A DNA stretch of 64,000 bases, from assembly GCA_964006375.1 (NCBI GenBank), contig OZ023265.1, positions 118,216,858 to 118,280,857 on the forward strand, given 5' to 3'. This stretch comes from Tillus elongatus (taxonomy: Eukaryota > Arthropoda > Insecta > Coleoptera > Cleridae). This document shows, in pieces, positions 52,738-62,204 of this stretch; the first letter of the stretch is position 1; each line of letters starts with the position of its first letter. The notes below the pieces were generated by a model. That model was not told the DNA's origin, made no database searches, and worked only from the letters and a program-made list of their open reading frames with translations. The position numbers were made by a program, and so were the translations under genes.

Positions 52738-53282
52738 GTTACAACTTTGCTATCTTTGGCAGCTTTCAATGCCTGTGATTGAAGTATTTTTGAATAACTA
52801 ACTCAAACTACATACAGACTTGGAGACTACTTCTCTGGCCTCACTGTTGGTTTTTCTAAGTGAAGGACGTAGCCAGCGTGTGAGCTAACTGTAGCAATTG
52901 GCCCTTCGAATTCTGGATGTTCTTCAATGCTTCTGTGACTATAGTTTCGCTGCTTGACAGCATTCTCAGACAGATTCAAATTGAATTAGTACGAAATCAT
53001 GACAACTACAAATAAAGATCTGTTGTTATGTTATGATATGATGTTTTGATCAAAAAATTTTATCATATTGAAAATAAAATGAAACACAGATGACAGATGA
53101 GGTTTTCAAAATGTCTATGTATACATTGTAATGCAATCTACATAGGTCAAACTTCTAGAAATTTTAACACCAGATACAAAGAACATATTTCTGCATTTAG
53201 TTACAACTTTGCTACCTTTGGCAGCATTGAATGCCTGGAAAGTTCAATTTCCAAGTATTTTTGAGCAACTCGAGCTATTTAA
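52738..53282 (-). mobile_element. Penelope-like family 2 fragments with a long flanking duplication
   Basis: 52806-53095 is the inverse of the 3' end region 38340-38620; 53113-53198 is a plus-strand piece of the GIY-YIG part (CATTGTAATGCAATCTACAT, GGTCAAACTTCTAGAAATTT). The flanks 52738-52805 and 53199-53282 are direct copies (GTTACAACTTTGCTA, TTTGGCAGC, AATGCCTG), an unusually long target duplication of about 70-80 bp. The two pieces are in opposite orientation. Confidence 0.75.
52931..52975 (-). ncRNA. Hammerhead-ribozyme-like motif, family 2, second copy
   Basis: Minus strand: ATCTGT, CTGAGAA (core G8 changed to A), stem II GCTGT-CAA-GCAGC, intact GAAAC, TATA loop, GTC, ACAGA closing stem I with TCTGT. 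Together with 38445-38485 it defines the family layout. Confidence 0.7.
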
Positions 53283-53734
53283 TAACATCACTTAGCACCA
53301 ACACTTTTTCGAACTGAAGGTTCGGTTCAAAATCTCGGAGCTTCGCATACCCCTATAAATATCTGCAAAATATTACAAAAGTGTTTTACCTTACAATCTC
53401 CACTCTCTGATACATCCGACTTTTTATACCCATGACTGAACCTGCCCCTCGAGGGTTGAGTGTACCACACCATGGGGGTAGATTCAACCATTTGTAAGTA
53501 CTCTTTAAGTTGACATTCATTAGTAGTATGATACTACAAAATGGTTCACAACAGTTTTTAAAAAATGTACATAGGTTAATACCAAGTTAAAATACATCCA
53601 TTTTTTTGCACTGCCAGTTAGCTATGGTCAATTTTGTTGAAAATTGTGGAATGTGCTCCTTTCTCACATACACAGTTTGACAAAATATACCATGGTAGCT
53701 GGAAAATGTCAGGTCCGTTATATAAATAAAATCA

Positions 53735-53771
53735 ACTGGCTAGTGAGCTAACCAGCTGCTCACTAGCCAGT
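53735..53771. repeat. Perfect 14-bp hairpin
   Basis: ACTGGCTAGTGAGC, 9-nt loop TAACCAGCT, GCTCACTAGCCAGT. No flanking gene makes a regulatory role evident. It may be a tiny foldback repeat. Confidence 0.75.
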
Positions 53772-54008
53772 GTAAAAAGTGAGTAGTCGAGATAAAATAA
53801 TAAATAAAAGCGACACATAAAGTGTAACATCCAGTGACAGCCGAGAGTTTACTTGTGCAGTTATGTTTGCTTTTAACTTTTGGACAACAAGTTTAAAAAC
53901 GAACCATCTAGAAACCTGCAAAAAATATGCCAAAATTAATCCAGATCCATTATTCAAATTAATCCATATCCATTATTCCTATTGATGAAATATTAGATAA
54001 TTGATAAT

Positions 54009-54251
54009 TTACATAACAGTGTTCATTCGAGAGGAATCACCAGGGATGTTACCCATGTTTGGATGTGAATTATGATTTGGAGGTATGGAGAAAATGATGG
54101 AACGAATAAGACCATCACGTACTGAATCCCCACATGAACCACAATGGCCCACACTGAAGTTGAACACAACACCATGTGAGAGAGTCTGAGGTGGATATGT
54201 TCCCAAAGGATAACATCCTGTCTTATTTAGGACCACACCAACTTTGTAAGC
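54009..54251 (-). CDS. Candidate terminal exon of a host gene, unknown product
   Basis: Minus strand: a polypyrimidine-containing acceptor (TTATTATTATTTTCAG) ends at 54252; the exon reads AYKVGVVLNKTGCYPLGTYP, PQTLSHGVVFNFSVGHCGSC, GDSVRDGLIRSIIFSIPPNH, NSHPNMGNIPGDSSRMNTVM, then TAA at 54009-54011. It gives 80 residues with no stop, balanced composition, four Cys, several Gly-Pro turns and varied codons, unlike the shadow frames around it. I do not recognise the family. No upstream exon was found between here and the retroelement at 54990. It could be an exon captured by a repeat, but no repeat boundary is visible. Confidence 0.5.
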   Translation of the reverse strand, partial: AYKVGVVLNKTGCYPLGTYPPQTLSHGVVFNFSVGHCGSCGDSVRDGLIRSIIFSIPPNHNSHPNMGNIPGDSSRMNTVM

Positions 54252-54259
54252 CTGAAAAT

Positions 54260-54989
54260 AATAATAAAATTAATTCTCAGAACATTACATACAACACACA
54301 GAAAATTATACATCGAGTCAAGAGAAAATAAAAACTAAAATGTCGAAAGTCTATATAAACTTGTGTACATTTATTCAGAAAACAAGAAATTATTCTACAT
54401 CTGTACACATGGTTATGTAAAACTATGTTGTAGCCAATACAAAATTATCACTAAAAAGCCAATCAATGGCCAACTTTCTTTTTAAACATCACATAATAAT
54501 CTCTTGGTTTATTTTTCATCCCTTGTGCAACAGCTCTATAGAATTAATAATAATAATATTGATTTCTTCTCCAACAGACCAAAAAGGGACCATTTACAGG
54601 ACACTGAAGCATTATAGAGAAAGTTAACATACAGTATAGAATGCAAAAGTACAAAAGAAAAAAAATAACTATAAACATAACCAAAAAATATTTAAATTTA
54701 CACATAAAAAAGAAAAAAACTCCAAAGACCAAACAACTATAATAATTCCCTAGCTGTGGATAAGACTTGTTAAACTATCTATCATAAAACATATCAAACA
54801 TAAGATATCATGTTACCACAGCTACACATTGTAGAAATAGGTAATTTTAGGTTAAACTGAGCCTGATTATAATAACATTACATAGTTCTTCTCTCATTTA
54901 CTCCACATACATGAATATTCTATGATAGTAATTCTGGATAGTCAATTATATTGTAACCTTCTACTTCTGAAGGGTGGAGTCTGTCGGTG
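54260..54989. other. No gene seen; would be intron of the minus-strand gene
   Basis: AT-rich. A short open piece after CTATAG at about 54540 (AVAQGMKNKPRDYYVMFKKK then VGH and a stop, minus strand) has exon-like composition but ends in a stop, so it cannot be an upstream exon of 54009-54251. Confidence 0.3.
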
Positions 54990-55450
54990 TTTGATCGAAA
55001 AAAGGGTTTAGTTCTAATTTATTCAATAAGCACAATTCATCAAGTTTGTCAAAATGGCCCTGAAGTGTATAGCAGTCATCCACAGATCTAATTGCTGAAA
55101 ATACCTTCAAGTCATTTGCGTTTCAATATTTGCAACAACAAAAACAACAGAGGTCCCAAGTTGGGCCCCCGAGGCACCCACAGAACCGGCAACAAATTCA
55201 GGCAACTGGAAGCTGTTAAAGCTGACAAACTGTATCCCATCTGTGAGATAGCTCTTTAACAGCATTAATATACTATTACTGAAACCACACGATTCCAGCT
55301 TCTTTGACAGCACAAAATGATTTATGCGGTCAGAGGCCTTTAAGAAGTCTGTATAAACATGAACCTGATGCATAATCGCGGCTCCAAATGAGTAGCGCAT
55401 AGGCAAGTTCATAACTAGATTTGATTGGTTCCCAGTTCAGTCCGAAGATT
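54990..55450 (-). pseudogene. Non-LTR reverse transcriptase fragment, Jockey/CR1-group
   Basis: VHVYTDFLKASDRINHFVLS (motif A, with AFD changed to ASD), KKLESCGFSNSILMLLKSYL, TDGIQFVSFNSFQ, GSVGASGAQLGT (decayed motif B), then in shifted frames FSAIRSVDDCYTLQGHFDKL and ELCLLNKLELN. Motif C with YADD is lost in a deletion. Both ends are missing. Confidence 0.78.
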
Positions 55451-55649
55451 TAATGCCGCCGCTAACCTGACCCACGTTTTCTACTTCTAGGCTAGAAGTT
55501 AGAATGCATTTCAAATTTTGATTCTGAAAGGACTTAAAATATATTATCAGGTACTTACTCAATAAAATTGGGAGCTCGATTACTGAATAATTACACAGTC
55601 AAATAATGACTAAGTTGTTCCGTGTAAATTAATTACTCATTTTGAATTT

Positions 55650-56384
55650 CTTTTATTTATTTAACAGATAGAGCATATCCATATTACATATAACAGCATA
55701 AAACAAAAAAAACAACAAACCAGCTTATTATAACAGTTATAAAAAAGGAAACAAGAATCATGTTATAGAGCCACATTCTACATCGTCATAACCAGCAGCT
55801 ATAAAAGTCTTTACATTACCAGGCATAAGGGTATCAACACAGATGCCATTGAGTGCAATGGAAGAGTGCTTCCATACTGGTGTATAAAGGTGATCTTATT
55901 AGAACATTTGTTCTAGGAATAGGTAGGCAGAATGTAGGATAGGATTGCAAACTAGGACCAAGGGATGGGACATAAAAAGTTAACTGTTGTAACAGGTTTG
56001 GTGAATGAATGTAGCCATGCATTAACTTAAAAGAAATGTTATTTTTGCAAGAGATCTTTTGTCGGCTAGTGAACTCATATTGAAATCTGCCAACAAAATA
56101 TCCTGGGATATCCTTGTTCAGGGTAGCTTCCACTCTCACGAAAGCTTACGTAATTGAGGACCCATTCCAGCATCGACTCATAACAACCATATAAGGGAGA
56201 CCAGCATATACTTGCATATTTTAATTCAGGTAGAACAAATGCATTGTAGAATGCATATATTGTATTGGTATATCTACAGCATCTGGAGCTCCACACTAGA
56301 AAGCCAAGGCTTCTCATTGCTGAAGAAACAATATTTGCGATGTGACGGTAGGAGCGCAGATTACTATCAAAGGTAACACCTAAG
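55650..56384 (-). pseudogene. Jockey/CR1-like element, 3' half (continues 62205-62945)
   Basis: Minus strand from 56384: LGVTFDSNLRSYRHIANIVS, AMRSLGFLVWSSRCCRYTNT, PELKYASICWSPLYGCYESM, VSFRESGSYPEQGYPRIFCW, and after a frameshift LMHGYIHSPNLLQQLTFYVP and PTFCLPIPRTNVLIRSPLYT. It ends near 55665 with a GTTAAATAAATAAAAG tail. It resumes exactly where the other half stops (KIGDLGV), with the 9-bp ACACCTAAG present at both junctions. Frameshifts and stops make it dead. Confidence 0.9.
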
Positions 56385-57855
56385 CAAATACTATATAATG
56401 ACAATACGGCGGACACTCCTATGCTTTAGCAGTGGTGATATTTGTGACAAGTACACTAGCGCCACCTCGCGTGAAGTACTGACAAATGAGCGGGTAATTT
56501 GAATTGTATATTTACCTGCATATTCTTAATTTAGACAATTGGTTTATTATAGATGAATATAAAAGCTTGTACATGACAAAACACTGAAAATTTTCTGATT
56601 ATATAGTTATAAATAGAATTTGTATCAACAATCAGCTTGAAACATAAATGAATTCAGCATGAATAATTCTGCAAATTTCTCTTACCCATAATCTTATTTC
56701 ATCATAATTTAATGTACTACCTTGAAACCGTCGTTAAACTACTATTTCAAGGATAGGTATAGGAATATACTGAAAGCTGTTTCTGAGGATATTAAAGTAC
56801 AATCTGTACTTACCTATAAATAATTGTTCTAGGTATAAATGGTAGCACAGTACTCAATTTGCTATATCTCTACATGAAAACTGGCTTATTAATCTAATAT
56901 TTTAAAATATGTAACTGATATACTTAGTACATAATTAAGAAATTGTGCAGATGAAAGGTGAGACTAACTCTTACTTCCATGAATAAATTTATTATAGGGC
57001 TGAATCTGCTATTTCTACTTGTCTCTTTAAAAACTTGTCTTGGGAAGATAATTAAAAGCCTTTACCAAGTAAAATAATTTTAAACGTGAAAAAATGTGAC
57101 AATTTATGCCATACTGAAATAAAAAAGGACACAGTAGAATATAGAAAAACAGTTTTCTTATATCATTTATTATTAATGCAAAACTTTTTTTCCTTCATAT
57201 TTTTTTTTATGCACTGAAAGACAAGTTACGATTGAAGCCTTTTAACTATCCGTTTACGAAGTTTATCTATAAAAAGGTACATTATGGTAAATATTACACA
57301 ATAAATTATCTTCTGCGAACTGTACATATTGGCATATATGTGATTCTGAATTTATCTTCTGCTTCAACAAATTAATTCTTTTGGAAGTGACATTGAAATG
57401 TAAAATGCACCTTGTGTCTTCAATACCATATCCAAACCAGTTCTTTTTGATAACAGTGCCCTTTTCTTGCATCTATCATATAAAAGTATCGTCAATCCAT
57501 GTTATAGTTATTGTTTAATATTAATTATTAGGCGAATTTGTAAAGAAATTCGCTGGTAACAAAGGAAAACACCAAAAATCATATTCACGTTTCGCCATCC
57601 TTTGGAAACCTATGAAATGTCTTTGATAGATTTAGTACGTTATAATTCGAACAATTATAGATTGCACACACCCAACCACTAACATTTATTGTAAAAAACA
57701 CAGCTCAAACTTAATTATACACAGTTAAACACCAGAAATTGCTAGTGTTACACATTCTCGAACGACGTAACATCAGTACTATCCGCTAGGGGCGCTGATA
57801 TTCTTAAAACACAAAATAAGCCGGAGTGTTCTGTATTGTCATTATAAAGTATTTG
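56385..57855. mobile_element. TIR DNA transposon copy 2, 1471 bp, complete
   Basis: Left end CAAATACTATATAATGAC, right end GTCATTATAAAGTATTTG. Inverted similarity continues imperfectly to about 85 bp (GACACTCC, CTAGCGCCACC and AGTACTGAC all recur inverted). Possible target copies ACCTAAG (56378-56384) and ACCTAGG (57856-57862) differ at one base. Its left 612 bp match 495-1104. The right part holds a 69-codon minus-strand frame (57263-57472) without recognisable domains. No transposase, so non-autonomous. Confidence 0.87.
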
Positions 57856-57856
57856 A

Positions 57857-57882
57857 CCTAGGTTAGGTTAGGTTAGGTTAGA
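57857..57882 (-). repeat. Telomere-like (CCTAA)n tail
   Basis: GGTTA occurs four times in a row on the plus strand, which is CCTAA on the element's sense strand, the C-rich strand of the TTAGG repeat used by most insect telomeres. A shorter version (CATAACCTAAC) ends the related copy at 40231, so the tail belongs to the element. Confidence 0.85.
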
Positions 57883-57948
57883 TTGTGAGTGGTCCATATC
57901 GGTCCCTCCACCGCGACCATAAGGTCTATTGTGGCTCACGCCTAATGT

Positions 57949-60900
57949 CTATATTTCGCCCAACAAATCCAGCCTCCTACAGAGGTCGATAACCTTTGCG
58001 GGCGAAAGTTGATCCAGATCCTCTGGAGCAAGCTTTACCTTGCCAAAGAGCAGGTGTCTAGTCCTATCCGCTGCCGGACAGGAACACAGCACGTGCTCTG
58101 CTGTTTCGTCATTCTCCATACACAGCCGGCACTCGGTCTCCTGACCGATCCCAATACGGTGCATGTGATGCCGCAAGCGACAGTGTCCTGTATACAGGCC
58201 GACTAGAGTACTCAGTTGTTGTCTGTTCAACTCTAGAAGTTTCTTAGCCCTTGACTCAGACAGGCCATTTATGAAGGCCTTAGAGTGAGCTAATCCTGGA
58301 AGATTTTGCCAATATTGAATTGTCCTTCTATCTGTCCAGGTCTTTAAGGTGCGTTTTGCTGTGCAAGATGTTATTCCCAGCACCGGTTCTGGTCCGACAA
58401 AGTCACACTGGGCACCACTCCTGGCAAGCGCGTCTGCCGCAACGTTGCCATCATGGTCCGAGTGACCCGGTATCCAGACCAGCGACACCTCATTACAGCT
58501 GCCCAATTCGTTAAGGGCAGATTTACAACTCCATACCGTCTTTGAATTGCACCGGTAGGAACCAAGAGCCTTTATTGCAGCTTGGCTATCTGCATATATC
58601 TTTATCGATTTGTTTGTGCATAGGTCTTTTAAGCTTTCCCTTGCACACATCTCGATGGCATGAACTTCTGCCTGGTGTATGGTTGCGTACTTGCCGAGGC
58701 TAGCTGATAGTCTAGCATCGGTGCTGCCCCTATATGCGCCGGCTCCTACTCCCATATTGGTTTTGGAGCCGTCAGAGTACCAGCAGAGGTCCGCTCTCAA
58801 CAGGGTCGATTGGTTCCGGTCCCAGTCCTCCCTTTTCGGGAGGACGGTCTTGAAAGACAGATCTCTGCTGATTTTTGTAGGCATCAAGTCCGAGACCATT
58901 CCCAGAATCCTGTGACAATCACTGTCATCAAGGAGTCCGGACCCCCTCAGACTGACTTCCCTCGGCATGTTATCTGCCGTTTGTATTAGTCTGTACGTTG
59001 TCCACCTCGCCACCCTCTCCAACCATATGTGAAGTGGGGGAATATTGAGGAGGACCTCCAGAGCGACTGATGGTGCGGTACTTATCGCTCCCGTTATCAT
59101 CAGACATGCTTGTCTCTGTAGATGAGCCAGCTTGGCCCTCACGGTACCACGAAGTACCTTAGGCCACCAAACTATGGCTCCATATGTTATCATAGGTCTG
59201 ATAACCACTACATAGAGCCAGTACATCTGTTGGGGGTTTGTTCCCCAGTTGTTCCCACAGATTCTCCGGCAGGTCCACAGGGACATCTTAGCCCTGCGGA
59301 TAACATTTTCTAACTGTCTGTCCCAGTTGAGCTTCTTATCTAGGATAACTCCCAGATATTTTGCTTGGTCCGAAAATGGAATGTTTTCCCCCATAAGATT
59401 AGGTGGTTTTAATTTGTCCAACCTTCTTCTTCTGGTGAACGGGACAATGATCGTTTTGCGAGGGTTCACAGACATCTGTTCCCTACGGCACCAATCATTG
59501 ACTACATTTAGTGCTTCTTGAAGAGTACTAGACAGTTCCTCCTCAGATTTGCCTCTAACCATTATGACGAGATCATCCGCATACGCCTGGACCTCAACCT
59601 CCCAGAGTCCGAGGATAGCCAGCAGGTCGTCCACAAAGAGGGACCACAACAGGGGGGATAGAACGCCCCCCTGAGGACACCCTCTCGCAGCCCTAACGCT
59701 GACCACCTCTCCCCGTAATGAGGCAATAATGGTCCGATTGTGCAGCATGTTTCCGATCCAGCCACAGATGGTAGGTTCCACCCCCCTAGCGATAGTGGCC
59801 TCGTAGAGGGAGATCGGTAATGCATTATTAAATGCTCCTTCTATGTCGAGAAATGCTGCCACCGCAACCTCTCCATTTTCCAGAGAGTGTGTGATCTTCT
59901 TGACGAGGTTATTGAGCGCTAACTCAGTTGATTTGCCAGTTTGATAGGCATACTGGTGGGTATTTAGGTGGTTCTTGGGTAAGATGTTCCCTCTAATGTG
60001 TCCGTCCAGTATTTTTTCCAATCCCTTCAGGAGGAATGATGTAATACTGAGAGGTCTCAGTGAAGTAGGTAGAAGGTCATTACGTCCCAATTTGGGAATG
60101 TAAACCCCCCTAACCACCGTCCAGCTGGAAGGAATATAGTTCCAGGCCAGACTGGCTCTGAACAGCCTGATAAGGAAGGGTAGGAGAATCTCCAGTCCCT
60201 TTTGTAGTAGGACCGGTACCAGCCCATCCTCCCCTGGCGACTTGAATGGCTGGAAATGATTCAGAGCACACTCCACTGCCGAGGCTGTAACTATTCTCCG
60301 AGCAACTAGCCAGTCCTCCCTTTGGGGGCGTTTAGATCGTCCCTCAGCTGGTAGGACCTCACCGTTGCTCAGGATCAGACAATCTGGGAAGTGTGTGTGT
60401 GCTAAGAGCTCTAACGTTTCTTTCCGAGATTCAGTAAAGGAACCATCTGGTCGTTTTATCGATCCCAGTTCCTGTACACGGTCGCGTGAGAGAACCCTGT
60501 GGATTCTGGCGCTGCTGGGCAAATTATTAATGTCCCCGCAGAACCTCCTCCAGGACTCCCTCTTAGCGTTCCTGATCTCTTTATTATAATGTGTTAGAGC
60601 AGTTTTATATTGCTCCCAGTTGCCTGTAATCTTAGCACGATTGAAGAGACGTCTAACTTCTCTTCGTAGTTTATCGAGGTTATTATTCCACCAAGTAGAC
60701 CCCCGAATGTCTCTCTTTGACCTCAGTGGACAGTTTTCGTGATAGGCAGAGACCACAGCTTCCCTAACCTGTTCGGACGCAATCTCGATCTCATCACGAT
60801 CCCTCACTGTGGGGATTGCGGACCCAAGTTTGCCGGCGAGGGACTGTTTGTATCCCTCCCAATCCGTCCTCCTCGGGTCCCGATACTCCACCACAGGTCT

Positions 60901-61596
60901 AGGGCCTGTTTCAATCTCAAATAGGATATGGGCATGGTCTGAACATGAGGGTTCAGACGACACCTTCCATTTGAGGATTTTTGAGCTCAAAAGCCTTGAG
61001 CTGATCGTAAGATCTAAAACCTCTCTCCGGTTAGCTGTAAGAAAGGTGGGTTCCGAGCCTATGTTGTTGACAACCAGCTCCTCCCCTAAAATGTATTCAA
61101 ATAGTGATTCACCTCGTCTGTTAGTGTCCGTGCTCCCCCAAGCCAAGTGATGGGAGTTCGCATCACACCCCATTACAAGGTGATAGTTGTTCCTCTTGCA
61201 GTAGGCGATCAATTTCCGCACCTCTGCTGGAGGTGGTTGTTCTGCATCTCTGTCTCCAGGGAAATAGGCCGAACAGGCCACTACTTCCAGCCTGGTCCCC
61301 CCGGATGTGATCACGAGATGGATGGATGCCATGTCCTTGGTGCAGTACTCTGAAAGTGTAAAATACTGCAAGTTGTTTCTGATCCAGATACAGGCTCTGG
61401 GGTTAGTACCAGAGCCCACCTCTACTATCTTACCAGAAGTGTTACCCAGCCCTTTAGTTCGTTCCGAATTAGCGGTCCAGGGCTCTTGGAGAAGAGCAAT
61501 ATCTATTTGCTCTTCCTTTAATTTCATGCTAAGGAGGTATGTCGCAGCCTTAGCATGATGCAGATTAGCTTGAATGCACCTTAAGTTGGTGGGCAT
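57949..61596 (-). CDS. Retrotransposon ORF2: AP-endonuclease, reverse transcriptase, RNase H, zinc knuckle
   Basis: ATG at 61596 (MPTNLRCIQANLHHAKAATY) opens 1215 codons without interruption. Residues 1-230: APE-type endonuclease with QANLHHAK, LLQEPW (catalytic Glu), GCDANSHHLAWGS and SDHAHILFEI (catalytic His). About 450-760: reverse transcriptase with LRPLSITSF, AAFLDIEGAFNN (motif A Asp), ARGCPQGGVLSPLLWSLFVD (motif B) and VQAYADDLVIMV (motif C YADD). About 930-1080: RNase H with CWYSDGSKT, HQAEVHAIEM, IKIYADSQAAIKAL and LVWIPGHSDHDGNVAADALA, so D-E-D-D and His are all present. C-terminus: CRLCMENDETAEHVLCSC knuckle. Domain content fits I/R1/LOA-group elements; all catalytic residues I can check are intact, so enzymatic competence is possible. 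Exact clade is not decided. Confidence 0.96.
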   Translation of the reverse strand: MPTNLRCIQANLHHAKAATYLLSMKLKEEQIDIALLQEPWTANSERTKGLGNTSGKIVEVGSGTNPRACIWIRNNLQYFTLSEYCTKDMASIHLVITSGGTRLEVVACSAYFPGDRDAEQPPPAEVRKLIAYCKRNNYHLVMGCDANSHHLAWGSTDTNRRGESLFEYILGEELVVNNIGSEPTFLTANRREVLDLTISSRLLSSKILKWKVSSEPSCSDHAHILFEIETGPRPVVEYRDPRRTDWEGYKQSLAGKLGSAIPTVRDRDEIEIASEQVREAVVSAYHENCPLRSKRDIRGSTWWNNNLDKLRREVRRLFNRAKITGNWEQYKTALTHYNKEIRNAKRESWRRFCGDINNLPSSARIHRVLSRDRVQELGSIKRPDGSFTESRKETLELLAHTHFPDCLILSNGEVLPAEGRSKRPQREDWLVARRIVTASAVECALNHFQPFKSPGEDGLVPVLLQKGLEILLPFLIRLFRASLAWNYIPSSWTVVRGVYIPKLGRNDLLPTSLRPLSITSFLLKGLEKILDGHIRGNILPKNHLNTHQYAYQTGKSTELALNNLVKKITHSLENGEVAVAAFLDIEGAFNNALPISLYEATIARGVEPTICGWIGNMLHNRTIIASLRGEVVSVRAARGCPQGGVLSPLLWSLFVDDLLAILGLWEVEVQAYADDLVIMVRGKSEEELSSTLQEALNVVNDWCRREQMSVNPRKTIIVPFTRRRRLDKLKPPNLMGENIPFSDQAKYLGVILDKKLNWDRQLENVIRRAKMSLWTCRRICGNNWGTNPQQMYWLYVVVIRPMITYGAIVWWPKVLRGTVRAKLAHLQRQACLMITGAISTAPSVALEVLLNIPPLHIWLERVARWTTYRLIQTADNMPREVSLRGSGLLDDSDCHRILGMVSDLMPTKISRDLSFKTVLPKREDWDRNQSTLLRADLCWYSDGSKTNMGVGAGAYRGSTDARLSASLGKYATIHQAEVHAIEMCARESLKDLCTNKSIKIYADSQAAIKALGSYRCNSKTVWSCKSALNELGSCNEVSLVWIPGHSDHDGNVAADALARSGAQCDFVGPEPVLGITSCTAKRTLKTWTDRRTIQYWQNLPGLAHSKAFINGLSESRAKKLLELNRQQLSTLVGLYTGHCRLRHHMHRIGIGQETECRLCMENDETAEHVLCSCPAADRTRHLLFGKVKLAPEDLDQLSPAKVIDLCRRLDLLGEI

Positions 61597-62204
61597 GGGG
61601 GTAGGAATATAGGAATGTATGGAGGAAAAAGGAGTAGTTTAAGGAGCTTAAACGAAAAGGGAATTATGGTGCAGGTTCCTCCTCCTTTTTAGGAGCTCGA
61701 TAACCAAGCTAGGGTCTACCTTTGGTAGTCGTCCTAGGGGTGGTCTTTCCTTTCCCCTGTTGTTTCCCTCTGGAGGTTCCAGTGGAAGGTTGAATCCTGC
61801 CACCTCCTCTATTGGGTCTGTGTAAGTCGTGTCCATGTTTGGTCCCACGAGCAGCAAGGGAAAATAGACCTTCATGGAAGAGCCCCGCATCCCATGAATA
61901 GGCATTTACACAGGGAGGTCGCCCGGTTTCCCTGGGGAGGGTTAACGTTAGCGACAGAATTACCATCCTGCCAATGCCCGGCCATATCGGCCAGAACCAT
62001 CATCGCCTCGGCACCAACCCGCCAACGACCTTGCGATGTGGGTTTTTTATAGAGGACTCTCCTCGCAATGCCGGCCAATTAAGGCAAGCATTCCCGGCCC
62101 TCCTAAGACATGACTAGGAAGGGTTACGGTTTGGTTAGTTCATTTAGTTCACGTCTAATAGTAGACGCTATCCAGGGTGCACCACGGGGAGGCGAACTAA
62201 CTTT
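61597..62204 (-). other. 5' leader of the I/R1-like retrotransposon
   Basis: About 608 bp upstream of ORF2 on the minus strand. It has overlapping short frames (for example 61872-62078) with Gly/Pro/Arg-rich content but no CCHC knuckles or long ORF1. It is GC-richer than the flanks. Confidence 0.6.

Larger units (their letters stand above)
51857..53355 (-). mobile_element. hAT-like non-autonomous element, copy 2, with insertions
   Basis: Begins TAGAGGTGTGCGAACCCATG and ends GCTTCGCATACCCCTATA. The left 800 bp are the inverse of copy 1. It has gained a (TA)n at 52533-52587, where copy 1 has only GATGGATAAAAAG-like sequence, and a Penelope-like piece at 52806-53198 flanked by a long imperfect direct repeat. 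Confidence 0.65.
57856..62204 (-). mobile_element. I/R1-like non-LTR retrotransposon with intact ORF2 and telomere-like tail
   Basis: Runs right to left: about 608 bp of leader, ORF2 (61596-57949), about 70 bp of 3' sequence, then a tail that reads TAACC repeated four times on the minus strand (plus strand 57861-57880). The 5' junction lies in ACTTTACACCTAAG near 62204. The 9-bp target duplication is ACACCTAAG at 62205-62213 and 56376-56384. No long ORF1 is visible in the leader, so the copy is either 5'-truncated within ORF1 or belongs to a single-ORF type. It is clearly more GC-rich than its host DNA. Confidence 0.9.

Noticed and set aside
54470..54541. Short exon-like piece AVAQGMKNKPRDYYVMFKKK with an AG before it (minus strand)
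   Set aside because: Only 23 residues, ends in a stop, and no partner exon; the acceptor pattern is common in AT-rich DNA.
57857..57882. Interstitial telomere caused by chromosome fusion or an actual telomere end
   Set aside because: Only four units, located exactly at the 3' end of a retroelement with a target duplication, and a related element copy ends the same way.
58009..61558. Several plus-strand frames of 60-113 codons opposite the long ORF2
   Set aside because: They are antisense shadows of a coding region with recognised domains and have no motifs of their own.
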